Shown here: positions 1 to 7,411 of the stretch, piece by piece
Layout of the letters: each line of letters opens with the position of its first letter
Numbering within the stretch: the stretch's first letter is position 1
Source of the DNA: Eubacterium sp.
Lineage (GTDB): Bacteria; Bacillota; Clostridia; Lachnospirales; Lachnospiraceae
Assembly: GCA_017430325.1 (NCBI GenBank)
Contig: JAFRNE010000007.1
Coordinates: 124,001 to 188,000, forward strand
Length of the DNA: 64,000 bases
Direction: 5' to 3'
Program-made: the position numbers and the translations under genes
The notes under the pieces: generated by a model
Seen by the model: the letters and a program-made list of their open reading frames with translations, nothing else
The model's database searches: none
Told to the model about the DNA's origin: nothing

Positions 1-651
1 AGTATTTCTGTCAACATTGAAGAGATCCTCTTTGTATTCCTCGAGTATAGTGAAAAGCTCGCTGTCTCTTATGAGAGCGGATTTAACTACCTCGCCCATT
101 CCGCTGAAATACTGGTCTTTATCGAGGGTTTTAAATGTCTCTCTGTTGATATAAACAAGCCGAGGCATATGAAATGCGCCCACCATATTTTTATATGCAT
201 CAAAGTCAACACCTGTTTTGCCGCCGATGCTTGAATCAACATCAGCAAGGAGGCTTGTAGGGATCTGAATAAAATCAATTCCCCTAAGAAATGTTGCGGC
301 TGTATAGCCGGCCATATCACCGGTAACGCCACCTCCAAGTGCAACTATAAAATCATGTCTGTCAAACTTTTCAAGTATCAGCTTCTCGTAGCAATTTCTA
401 ACCGTGTCGAGAGTCTTACTGCTCTCGCCGGCAGGAAATACAAAGCTTGTAACATACTTACAGCACGGCTCCATAACATTTAAAATAGCATCCAGATATA
501 AGGATGCTACTTTAGAATCTGAAATTATCAGAGCCTTTTTATCTGAGGCGTTGAAGCCTTTAAGAAAACTTGATAATCCATCAAAGGAGTCATTGTAGGT
601 AATATCATAGACAGGAATGTTGTTAAGGTTAACTGTTAAATGGTCTGTCAT
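1..651 (-). CDS. aroB: 3-dehydroquinate synthase, N-terminal part (cut by window edge)
   Basis: This enzyme converts DAHP to 3-dehydroquinate, the second step of the shikimate pathway, in the cytoplasm with NAD and a divalent metal. The 217 residues present cover the NAD-binding half: a GGGVTGDMAGY motif near residue 100 and an SSIGGKTGVD motif near residue 142, both hallmarks of the family. The ATG at 651 follows an AGGAG site about 7 bases upstream. The C-terminal metal-binding half lies beyond base 1, so the reading frame is open at the edge and is not evidence of a broken gene. It is the last visible gene after sepF and divIVA, with which it is probably co-transcribed. Confidence 0.95.
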   Translation of the reverse strand, partial: MTDHLTVNLNNIPVYDITYNDSFDGLSSFLKGFNASDKKALIISDSKVASLYLDAILNVMEPCCKYVTSFVFPAGESSKTLDTVRNCYEKLILEKFDRHDFIVALGGGVTGDMAGYTAATFLRGIDFIQIPTSLLADVDSSIGGKTGVDFDAYKNMVGAFHMPRLVYINRETFKTLDKDQYFSGMGEVVKSALIRDSELFTILEEYKEDLFNVDRNT

Positions 652-674
652 AATAAAACTCCTTAATATAATAT

Positions 675-1838
675 TTACAGAAACATGAATCCGTCCTCGT
701 CTGCTTCGGCTATACCCTCGAAGTGTCCGAGTGTCCTCACGTTTTTATTTGGTTTTTCTATGTCACCAACCAGAGAATCCTTTGATTCATTTGTTTCTTT
801 CTCATAATCCTCTGAATGCTTACGTAAATGTTCGTCGGCCTTCTGTTCTGCCGCTGCTTTAAGTTCTTCCTGGTAATCAGTATTTGCAGGCTTAAAAGAC
901 AGAGTTTTAGACTTCATACTCTGCATGCCGGCTGTTCTGAAGGATGCTGCTCTCTTCTCAGCCTTCTTCTCTTCGTTCCTCTCATCTACTGTTCTGAATG
1001 GCTTGATCTTATCCGCAGCAGCAGCTTCATCAGCTCCGCTGCCTACACTGGGGGGAAAATCAAATCCATCGCCGAACGGATCAATACCTGAACCGCCGAG
1101 GACAGAACCATAAACATTTGATGAATTGCTGGTCTTTGAACTGCTGCCGAATGGCGAATCACCAAAGCCGCCGCCGAGTCCGGAATCTCCAAAACCACCA
1201 AGGCCTGAATCACCGAAGCCGCCGAGACCGCCGCCACCAAGTCCGCTGCCTGAACGCATCTGAGGATCATCCTCAAATTTGAAATCAAAACCGTCTGCAC
1301 CGAGACCATCAAAAGGAGAATTCCTCTTGTTGCCTGATTTCTTTTTATTATTATCAGAGCCGCCCTGCACGAAATTGACATCAATCTTTGCATCCGGATC
1401 AATATCTTCGAGATCAAGGATGTCATACTGCTTCCTTACAAGTGCCGCAAAAGCGCTCCTATATTCAGCATATCTTGTCTCGAGCATCTTCATCTTATTT
1501 TCCATCTCCTCAAGATCAACATATGCCTGATTAACAATCTCATTTGCCCTGTTCTTAGCCTCGAGCTCAATAGTCTTGGCTTCCTTCACAGCATTTGACT
1601 TTGACTGCTGTGAATTCTTCTCTGCAAGCATAAGATTCTTCTGAAGCTGTTCCTCAGTAGTCTTATAATGCTGCAGGGCATCATTAAGAGTTATAACCTT
1701 TTCTTTTAATTCTGCATTTGAACGATATAATTCCTCATAACTCTTTGAAACCTCTTCAAAGAATCTTGATACATCGTCTTTGTTGTAACCCAAACCAGCT
1801 TTAAACTTCTTCTGCTGGATATCAACCGGTGTTAACAT
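675..1838 (-). CDS. divIVA: DivIVA-domain cell division protein, long form with Gly-rich linker
   Basis: DivIVA proteins bind negatively curved membrane at septa and poles and recruit partners. The N-terminal lipid-binding domain is recognisable (FKAGLGYNKDDVSRFFEEV, about residues 12-30), followed by a coiled coil to about residue 150. Residues about 165-275 are Gly/Ser/Asp/Phe-rich with a repeated LGGFGDSG unit. The tail is acidic and ends in DEDGFMFL. At 387 residues it is roughly twice the length of Bacillus DivIVA (about 164). The start has a GGAGGGG site. It follows sepF, as in many Firmicutes. A second, shorter DivIVA gene lies at 40565-41146. The function of the Gly-rich segment is unknown. 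Confidence 0.88.
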   Translation of the reverse strand: MLTPVDIQQKKFKAGLGYNKDDVSRFFEEVSKSYEELYRSNAELKEKVITLNDALQHYKTTEEQLQKNLMLAEKNSQQSKSNAVKEAKTIELEAKNRANEIVNQAYVDLEEMENKMKMLETRYAEYRSAFAALVRKQYDILDLEDIDPDAKIDVNFVQGGSDNNKKKSGNKRNSPFDGLGADGFDFKFEDDPQMRSGSGLGGGGLGGFGDSGLGGFGDSGLGGGFGDSPFGSSSKTSNSSNVYGSVLGGSGIDPFGDGFDFPPSVGSGADEAAAADKIKPFRTVDERNEEKKAEKRAASFRTAGMQSMKSKTLSFKPANTDYQEELKAAAEQKADEHLRKHSEDYEKETNESKDSLVGDIEKPNKNVRTLGHFEGIAEADEDGFMFL

Positions 1839-1864
1839 TGCTCTCCCCTCCGAAACGACAGTTA

Positions 1865-2623
1865 TTAATACTTGCCAAGCTGCGGTGACAATGTGGATTC
1901 GTTAAGAATCTCATCCCTGAGATCACCTGAAACCTCAATATTGTGCGGTGCAGCTATGAAGATATTGGCTGAAATAGCCTTAAGATCTCCACCAAGTCCG
2001 TAACAAGCGCCGCCGATAAAATCGATAATTCTTTGTGCCGGATCGATCTGAACGCCTTCCATATTTATTACGATCGTCTTTCCTGCTTTAAGGAAATCGG
2101 AAACGGTCTGGGCGTCATCAAACTCAACCGGTTTTATAACATAAACCTCACTGTTAGGTTTATAATTCTGTCTCTTATCGAATGAAACAACATTCTGATC
2201 CTTGAAATCTCTGTTCATCTGCATATCTTCCCTTGTGAACCTGTTCTGCTTTTTCGGAGCTGAATAGGTGGTCTGTGTCTGCTGGTATGATGAAGTTGTG
2301 GCTGACTGACCGAAGCTGTTTAATCCTGAGCTGCTGTAGCTTGACGAACTACTGTAGCCGGAATCATATGAGCTTCCGTAACTGTTTCCAAAAGCACTGT
2401 CGCTCTGATATGAATCATCATAGTCAGAAGAAAATGCACTGTCAGTCACAGCTGATTTTTGTTTCTTCGCTTTCTTAACCTTCTTAGGTTTTACATAAAC
2501 CTCTTCTTCCTCGTCGTCGAAGAGACTATCATCGTCCAGATCGTCGTATTCATCCTCGTAATCATCGTCTGAACTAACTTTGAAATAATCTAAAAAGCTC
2601 TTCTTACCTGATTTCTTAGACAT
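1865..2623 (-). CDS. sepF: Cell division protein SepF with extended acidic/Ser-rich linker
   Basis: SepF anchors FtsZ to the membrane and aligns the Z-ring. The C-terminal SepF domain is clear from about residue 155 to 245 (VYVIKPVEFDDAQTVSDFL, then the ITINMEG-like IVINMEGV segment and DFIGGACYGLGG). The N-terminus has a short amphipathic stretch (FLDYFKV, residues 10-16) fitting the membrane-targeting helix. The linker is long and starts with an Asp/Glu run followed by Ser/Tyr-rich low-complexity sequence, making the protein 252 residues instead of the usual 150. The start has an AGGAG site. It sits between yggS and divIVA, the classical ylm-type order. Confidence 0.93.
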   Translation of the reverse strand: MSKKSGKKSFLDYFKVSSDDDYEDEYDDLDDDSLFDDEEEEVYVKPKKVKKAKKQKSAVTDSAFSSDYDDSYQSDSAFGNSYGSSYDSGYSSSSSYSSSGLNSFGQSATTSSYQQTQTTYSAPKKQNRFTREDMQMNRDFKDQNVVSFDKRQNYKPNSEVYVIKPVEFDDAQTVSDFLKAGKTIVINMEGVQIDPAQRIIDFIGGACYGLGGDLKAISANIFIAAPHNIEVSGDLRDEILNESTLSPQLGKY

Positions 2624-2655
2624 TTACCTTCTCCTATCTAATATGGCAGCTTTTA

Positions 2656-3351
2656 TCATATCTGATAATTTCTTTCACCGAAAATGGCGGTTCCGACACG
2701 TACTATCGTAGCGCCTTCTTCTACAGCTACCACGTAATCATTGGTCATACCCATCGAGAGTACATCCATATCAACATTATCTATGTTTTTAGATTTTATG
2801 TCAAGTAGTAATTGGTGGAGCTTACGGAACACAGGACGGTTCTCCTCAGGGTCAGCAACGAACGGTGCTATTGTCATAAGGCCTTTTATCTTCACATGAG
2901 GAAGCTTCTCTGATATTTCTCTTACCAGTTCTTCGGTATTATCTGTTGTAAGACCGAATTTGCTCTCTTCCTCAGCAACATTTACTTCAAGAAGAACATC
3001 AACAGTAATATCCTTCTTGGCTGCTTCTGCTTCTATCTTCTCAGCCAGGTGGAAGGAATCAACAGAGTGTATAAGGCAGGCCTTACCGATAACCTGCTTA
3101 ACTTTATTTGTCTGAAGGTGACCGATCTGATGGAAATTAACAGGCCTTGAAACCTCGTCATATTTCTGACAGAGCTCCTGAACCTTATTCTCACCAAAGT
3201 CATTAACGCCAGCCGCTGCAAGCTCTTCGATATCTGAAAGCGGCTTGGTCTTACTTACCGCTACAAGAAGAACCTCCTCGGGCTTACGTCCGACTCTCTC
3301 ACATGCCTCATCAATATCACGTCTGATCTTATTATAGTTATCAATCAGCAT
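2656..3351 (-). CDS. yggS: YggS/PLPBP-family pyridoxal phosphate homeostasis protein
   Basis: This single-domain alanine-racemase-fold protein carries PLP but has no known catalytic turnover; the family acts in vitamin B6 and amino-acid homeostasis. The PLP lysine is K34 in AVSKTKP, and the phosphate-binding C-terminal region VRVGTAIFGER is present. Length (231) is normal for the family. The ATG at 3351 follows an AAAGGTG site. It lies directly upstream of sepF, the conserved ylmE position in Firmicutes. Confidence 0.93.
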   Translation of the reverse strand: MLIDNYNKIRRDIDEACERVGRKPEEVLLVAVSKTKPLSDIEELAAAGVNDFGENKVQELCQKYDEVSRPVNFHQIGHLQTNKVKQVIGKACLIHSVDSFHLAEKIEAEAAKKDITVDVLLEVNVAEEESKFGLTTDNTEELVREISEKLPHVKIKGLMTIAPFVADPEENRPVFRKLHQLLLDIKSKNIDNVDMDVLSMGMTNDYVVAVEEGATIVRVGTAIFGERNYQI

Positions 3352-3413
3352 CTTAAAAACATCACCTTTCTTATATGTATTACATCAAAAATCCTTACAT
3401 GTTCTTTAACATA

Positions 3414-4802
3414 CTAATATATAGTCTGATTTTCGGAAACCTTTGAGGAATCCATGATAATATTATCGTATTTTCTGAGTGAACCGCCGGTGCTTACAAC
3501 GGTGAACTCTTCACCCGAACGTTCAACTTTTACTTCGATAAACTGGGCAACACCTTCATTGGCAAGATATACGCCTTCTATATCATCACTGGCAAGCAGT
3601 GAGACGTTCAGCTTGTTGTTCGTATCAAGCTGGATCAGCACATCCGTCGGTTGGAAGGTGTCCGGATTGACGAGAAGATATCCGTCTCTTTCATCGTAAA
3701 TATCAAGTGTGATCTGCTCTATCGTAGGATTTCCGTCCTGGTCAACTGCCTGGCGGTAAACCTTATTCTTTGTGCTTGCATTTCCGCCTGCCGCTGCGTA
3801 TTCCTCAGGAAGGAGATAAACCTTCTTTCTGACTATGCTTGAGTTAGGTATCTTCAGGCCTTCGTAGCTGTCGAGCATTATCTCAACATTCAGGAATCTC
3901 TCGTTTGCAAAGGTGGACATATATTTCTTCATGGAAATATTCAGAAGATGATCAGCACCCTTTTCGATAATCTCAAAATTGACATAGAGGTTGAAATTGG
4001 AGTTGTTGATATTTATCTCGAGATATTCCTCGTCTTTAAGCTTTTCAGCTTCCGTCGGACTTATCTTGCAGACGATGTTCCACTTCTCATCCTCGATCAT
4101 TTTATATACGACAGAATTGGAATTGACTATATCACCTGAAGCAAAGGAATTCTTTACATAGGATGCAGAATCGAAATCAGCGGCTGTGATATTTTCAACC
4201 TTTTTATCTTCATAGCCATCCGTATAAAAGCACAATATCCCGCTGACGGGACTGTACATATACTGGAAAGCTGAACCGGCTGTCTGATTGGTATGAAGCT
4301 TATCTACAAGCATCTGGTTTGCAACATCAAGTATCTGGCTGCTTATCTCATCCTTGAAATTATAAACCTTATAGAAAGTGATATCGTCATAATTGGTCTT
4401 GTAAAGGGATATGGTCTTACGTATTTCCTGATAATCCTTCTGAGTTAGGACTACGCCTTCAGCTTCAGGAGATTCGCTGCTGCTGATGATATTTCCTGTA
4501 TCATCGATGGTACAGACTGCGCTGCCCTTTCTGACCTTATCGTTATTACGTGTAAAGTACGTTATATATCCTGAACGGCTGGTCTTGACTGTTATCTCAT
4601 TTCTTATGGCGATTCCCGTGCAGCTTATGTTATCGCTTATATCACTGTCACCAACCTTGTAGGTTGCGACAGGCTCTTTTTTCATGGAGATGACAACACT
4701 TATAGCCACATAAAGAAGAATAGCTGCGAAAATAATAATCGCAACATTCATCTTAGAGTCTTTTATTAAGTTAATGACTTTACTATTCTTCTTTTTCTTC
4801 AT
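3414..4802 (-). CDS. HlyD-like membrane adaptor protein of unknown role
   Basis: A 462-residue protein with a basic cytoplasmic N-terminus, one membrane segment at about residues 18-40 and a large extracytoplasmic part. Just after the membrane segment, the stretch around IRNEITVKTSRSGYITY resembles the first half of the barrel-sandwich hybrid of HlyD/RND adaptors, so HlyD-like is the best family call. No ABC or RND partner is adjacent: it lies between a D,D-carboxypeptidase and yggS-sepF. That context suggests an envelope or division-linked role, which is inference. The start has an AGGATG site about 4 bases upstream. I do not recognise a specific named family member. Confidence 0.72.
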   Translation of the reverse strand: MKKKKNSKVINLIKDSKMNVAIIIFAAILLYVAISVVISMKKEPVATYKVGDSDISDNISCTGIAIRNEITVKTSRSGYITYFTRNNDKVRKGSAVCTIDDTGNIISSSESPEAEGVVLTQKDYQEIRKTISLYKTNYDDITFYKVYNFKDEISSQILDVANQMLVDKLHTNQTAGSAFQYMYSPVSGILCFYTDGYEDKKVENITAADFDSASYVKNSFASGDIVNSNSVVYKMIEDEKWNIVCKISPTEAEKLKDEEYLEININNSNFNLYVNFEIIEKGADHLLNISMKKYMSTFANERFLNVEIMLDSYEGLKIPNSSIVRKKVYLLPEEYAAAGGNASTKNKVYRQAVDQDGNPTIEQITLDIYDERDGYLLVNPDTFQPTDVLIQLDTNNKLNVSLLASDDIEGVYLANEGVAQFIEVKVERSGEEFTVVSTGGSLRKYDNIIMDSSKVSENQTIY

Positions 4803-4808
4803 AGCATC

Positions 4809-5798
4809 CTAATCAGCCAGATTGAACATGGCACTTATAGTATCATAAAGATCATAGCTGCTTTCTGAATCAGTAACAACTATCGTATATTCCTTTTCAT
4901 TAATATCCAGTATCATTGCGAGGCAGTAGCCTGCAAGCTCGGTAGTACCTGTCTTCCACGACTTTATCTTGATGTTGGAAGGCATTCTGACTTCCTCTGA
5001 AACGAAACGGTTGGTCGGTTCAAGATCGGTCTGAATGTATTCACCGTTTTCATCTTTGTAGAAGAAGGTGTAGGTCTTGTAGCTGTCTATCTCTTCAAGA
5101 AGCTGATGTTTTGATGCTTCTCTGATGATCAGATACATATCATAGGCAGTTACATAGTGGTTAAGGTCGTCAAGACCATGTGTATTTGCAAAATGGCAGT
5201 TGGTAGCACCAATCTCTACCATCTTCTGATTCATCATCTCAACAAATGCAGCTTCGCTTCCGGCAATCTGTTCACCGAGTATTACGCCGAAATCGTTGAA
5301 GGAGCACATCATAAAGCCGTACATAAGATTACGTACCGTTATCTGGCAGCCCTGTGTCAGACCGCTGTGCATCGCTCCGTCAAAGTCCGGAAACTCAATA
5401 TCGTGAGTAAGCGTGATAACCTGATCAAGGTCAAGAGTACCGTTTTCTATAGCTTCACAGGCAAGCATTGCTGTTACAAGCTTAGTCATACTTGCCGGAT
5501 ATATCCTTCTGAATGCATTATGAGCAACGATAACCTGATTATCGGTATTGTTGATCATCAGTGCTGCGTAGGTATTGTTCTGATAATCAGTGGCATTAAT
5601 CTCCTGATTATTACGGATAACGGCATTCTCTGTATGGAAGCCGGTCAGCTCATAAACAGGAAGTCTGTCGCTGAAGCCAAGATCAACAGTCTCGCCATTA
5701 TAATAATGGTCAGAATAATCCTTGTTTTCGCTTGTAAAATGTAATATTACACCTGCTGAGCAGGCAATAAGTACAAAAAAATAAATAAAAGCTTTCAT
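4809..5798 (-). CDS. Serine-type D-alanyl-D-alanine carboxypeptidase (peptidase S11)
   Basis: This enzyme trims the terminal D-Ala from peptidoglycan stem pentapeptides outside the membrane. A hydrophobic N-terminus (residues 4-22) can serve as signal peptide or anchor. All three active-site motifs are visible: SMTK at 103-106, SFN at 166-168 (SxN motif) and KTG at 282-284. It is shorter at the C-terminus than DacA-type enzymes that carry a second beta-rich domain and an amphipathic anchor, so attachment is probably through the N-terminal helix. It lies 7 bases upstream of the HlyD-like gene and is probably co-transcribed with it. Confidence 0.92.
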   Translation of the reverse strand: MKAFIYFFVLIACSAGVILHFTSENKDYSDHYYNGETVDLGFSDRLPVYELTGFHTENAVIRNNQEINATDYQNNTYAALMINNTDNQVIVAHNAFRRIYPASMTKLVTAMLACEAIENGTLDLDQVITLTHDIEFPDFDGAMHSGLTQGCQITVRNLMYGFMMCSFNDFGVILGEQIAGSEAAFVEMMNQKMVEIGATNCHFANTHGLDDLNHYVTAYDMYLIIREASKHQLLEEIDSYKTYTFFYKDENGEYIQTDLEPTNRFVSEEVRMPSNIKIKSWKTGTTELAGYCLAMILDINEKEYTIVVTDSESSYDLYDTISAMFNLAD

Positions 5799-5829
5799 CG
5801 TGTCTTCTTAGTATCCTCTTAGTACTCTC

Positions 5830-6228
5830 TTAGTGCTTATAGAGATTCCGCCAGTCAAGATCTCCTCTTTCGAGAGCCTTGATCATAAGCTCTGCAGTGG
5901 CGAGATTTGTAGCAATCGGAATATTATGATTATCACATGCGATAAATATATTGTAGTATGCATTGTCATGAGATCTTGGTATCTCCGGATCGTGCAGGAA
6001 GATCACCATATCCATTTCGTTGCTCTCAATACGTGACATGAGCTGCTGAACACCACCCAGATGTCCTGCGTGAACCTTGTGAACATTCAATCCTGAAGCG
6101 TCTTCCACGAGTCTTCCGGTTGTTTCCGTAGCAAATATCTCATGCTTAACAAGTATCGACCTATAGGCTATACATAGATTCTGCATAAGCTTTTTCTTTG
6201 AATCGTGCGCTATTAGTACAATGTTCAT
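5830..6228 (-). CDS. mgsA: Methylglyoxal synthase homologue lacking two catalytic aspartates
   Basis: The family converts dihydroxyacetone phosphate to methylglyoxal and phosphate. The fold signature is clear: IAHDSKKK at 6-13, TETTG at 34-38, GHLGGVQQ at 55-62, HDPEIP at 79-84 and IPIATNLATAEL near 104-115. Aligned by eye without gaps to E. coli MgsA (offset 11), His19, Asp20, Asp91 and His98 are kept, but catalytic Asp71 is Val60 and Asp101 is Ala90. Gly46 of the phosphate loop is Glu35. The reading frame is intact, with a good GGAGG site at the start. It is the last gene after rodA. It may be inactive as a synthase, or may bind a phosphorylated ligand for another purpose. Confidence 0.85.
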   Translation of the reverse strand: MNIVLIAHDSKKKLMQNLCIAYRSILVKHEIFATETTGRLVEDASGLNVHKVHAGHLGGVQQLMSRIESNEMDMVIFLHDPEIPRSHDNAYYNIFIACDNHNIPIATNLATAELMIKALERGDLDWRNLYKH

Positions 6229-6255
6229 ACCTATCCTCCCTATATTTTCTGAACC

Positions 6256-7368
6256 TTAATAATGTTTTCTGTGCTGCATACTTATATTTAACGTTAAACC
6301 GAGTCCTAACGCCAGACTGACAAGAGAACTCATTCCATAGCTAATGAACGGCAGCGGGATTCCTGTATTTGGAAGCAGTGCCGTTGCAACGCCTATATTT
6401 ATAAAGGATTGATATCCTATCAGGCACCCGACGCCGGAGGCTATCAGCATGCCGAGGGTATCCTTCGCCATTCTGGCTATCCTTATACATTGTAGCACTA
6501 TGAGGAGTATTAATGCAATTAAAATAATACATCCTGAGAAGCCAAGTTCCTCTCCTGCAACCGAGAAAATAAAGTCGGTCTGCTGCTCGGAAATAAGCTT
6601 TGCCGATTTAACTGTATCACCGCTGTTATTGCCAAGTCCCTTGCCCGTAAGCTTGCCTGAACCTATGGCCATGACTGAGTTGTTCTGCTGTGAATTGTCC
6701 TCCTGATATTCCGACGGATATATGAAGGACATGATACGGTTTACCTGATGCTCGTACAGCAGCTTCTGATCAGGCTTCTGTATATACCAGATAAATACAC
6801 TGACAAGCGGTATAAATATCAGAAGTATGATGCCGATGGCCTTATATGAAAGTCCTGCCATATAATAGATAGTTATCATAACAAGTATGATACAGAGACT
6901 TGTGGAAAGGTCAGGCTGCATGAAGATAAGAAGTATCGGGAAACCAAGGGTCACACCGAATTTGATTATGGTCCTGAAGCTGCTGAGCTTCTCCTTTTCC
7001 TTAGCATTACTGAGTATTTTAGCCATGAAGACGATCATGATTATCTTCGTAAGCTCGGACGGCTGGAAGGTGATTCCCGCAAAGGTGAACCATCTTGTAG
7101 CATTGTTCTCGCTGTCACCGAACAAAAGAACGGCAAGGAGAAGTCCGATATTTACGAAATAAAACACCACATAAAACTTGCAGATAAAATGGTAATCAAA
7201 CAAGGCCACGATTATCATCAAAACCGAAGCGATTATTACACCTATCAGCTGTCTTGAAGCATACCACTCATCTACGCTTTTTATAAGCGGAAGGCTGAAG
7301 GCCATAGCCGTAAAAACAAGTAATAAAAGCAGATAATTATAATTTTTAAACTTTATCTTACCAAACAT
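6256..7368 (-). CDS. rodA: RodA-type SEDS peptidoglycan glycosyltransferase
   Basis: RodA polymerises glycan strands from lipid II during sidewall elongation and works with a class B PBP, here the gene just upstream. The 370-residue protein is a polytopic membrane protein with many hydrophobic segments. It carries the family signatures FQPSELTKIIMI near residue 105, the loop with GSGKLTGKGLG, and the C-terminal LLPNTGIPLPFISYG. Length is typical. The ATG at 7368 has an AGGAG site. It lies 43 bases after pbp2 in the same transcription unit as mreC and mreD. A second SEDS gene (34506-35951) is present, and this one is assigned RodA by context. Confidence 0.93.
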   Translation of the reverse strand: MFGKIKFKNYNYLLLLLVFTAMAFSLPLIKSVDEWYASRQLIGVIIASVLMIIVALFDYHFICKFYVVFYFVNIGLLLAVLLFGDSENNATRWFTFAGITFQPSELTKIIMIVFMAKILSNAKEKEKLSSFRTIIKFGVTLGFPILLIFMQPDLSTSLCIILVMITIYYMAGLSYKAIGIILLIFIPLVSVFIWYIQKPDQKLLYEHQVNRIMSFIYPSEYQEDNSQQNNSVMAIGSGKLTGKGLGNNSGDTVKSAKLISEQQTDFIFSVAGEELGFSGCIILIALILLIVLQCIRIARMAKDTLGMLIASGVGCLIGYQSFINIGVATALLPNTGIPLPFISYGMSSLVSLALGLGLTLNISMQHRKHY

Positions 7369-7411
7369 ATTTACTCCTGTTCCGGAAATACCGGTCTATG
7401 GAAAGGTTTGT

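Noticed and set aside
1..651. aroB as a truncated pseudogene
   Set aside because: The open frame simply runs off the window edge, and the same applies to the PFL gene at the other end.
5157..5744. A 195-codon + strand frame opposite the D,D-carboxypeptidase
   Set aside because: No ribosome site or domain; the minus-strand frame carries all three active-site motifs.
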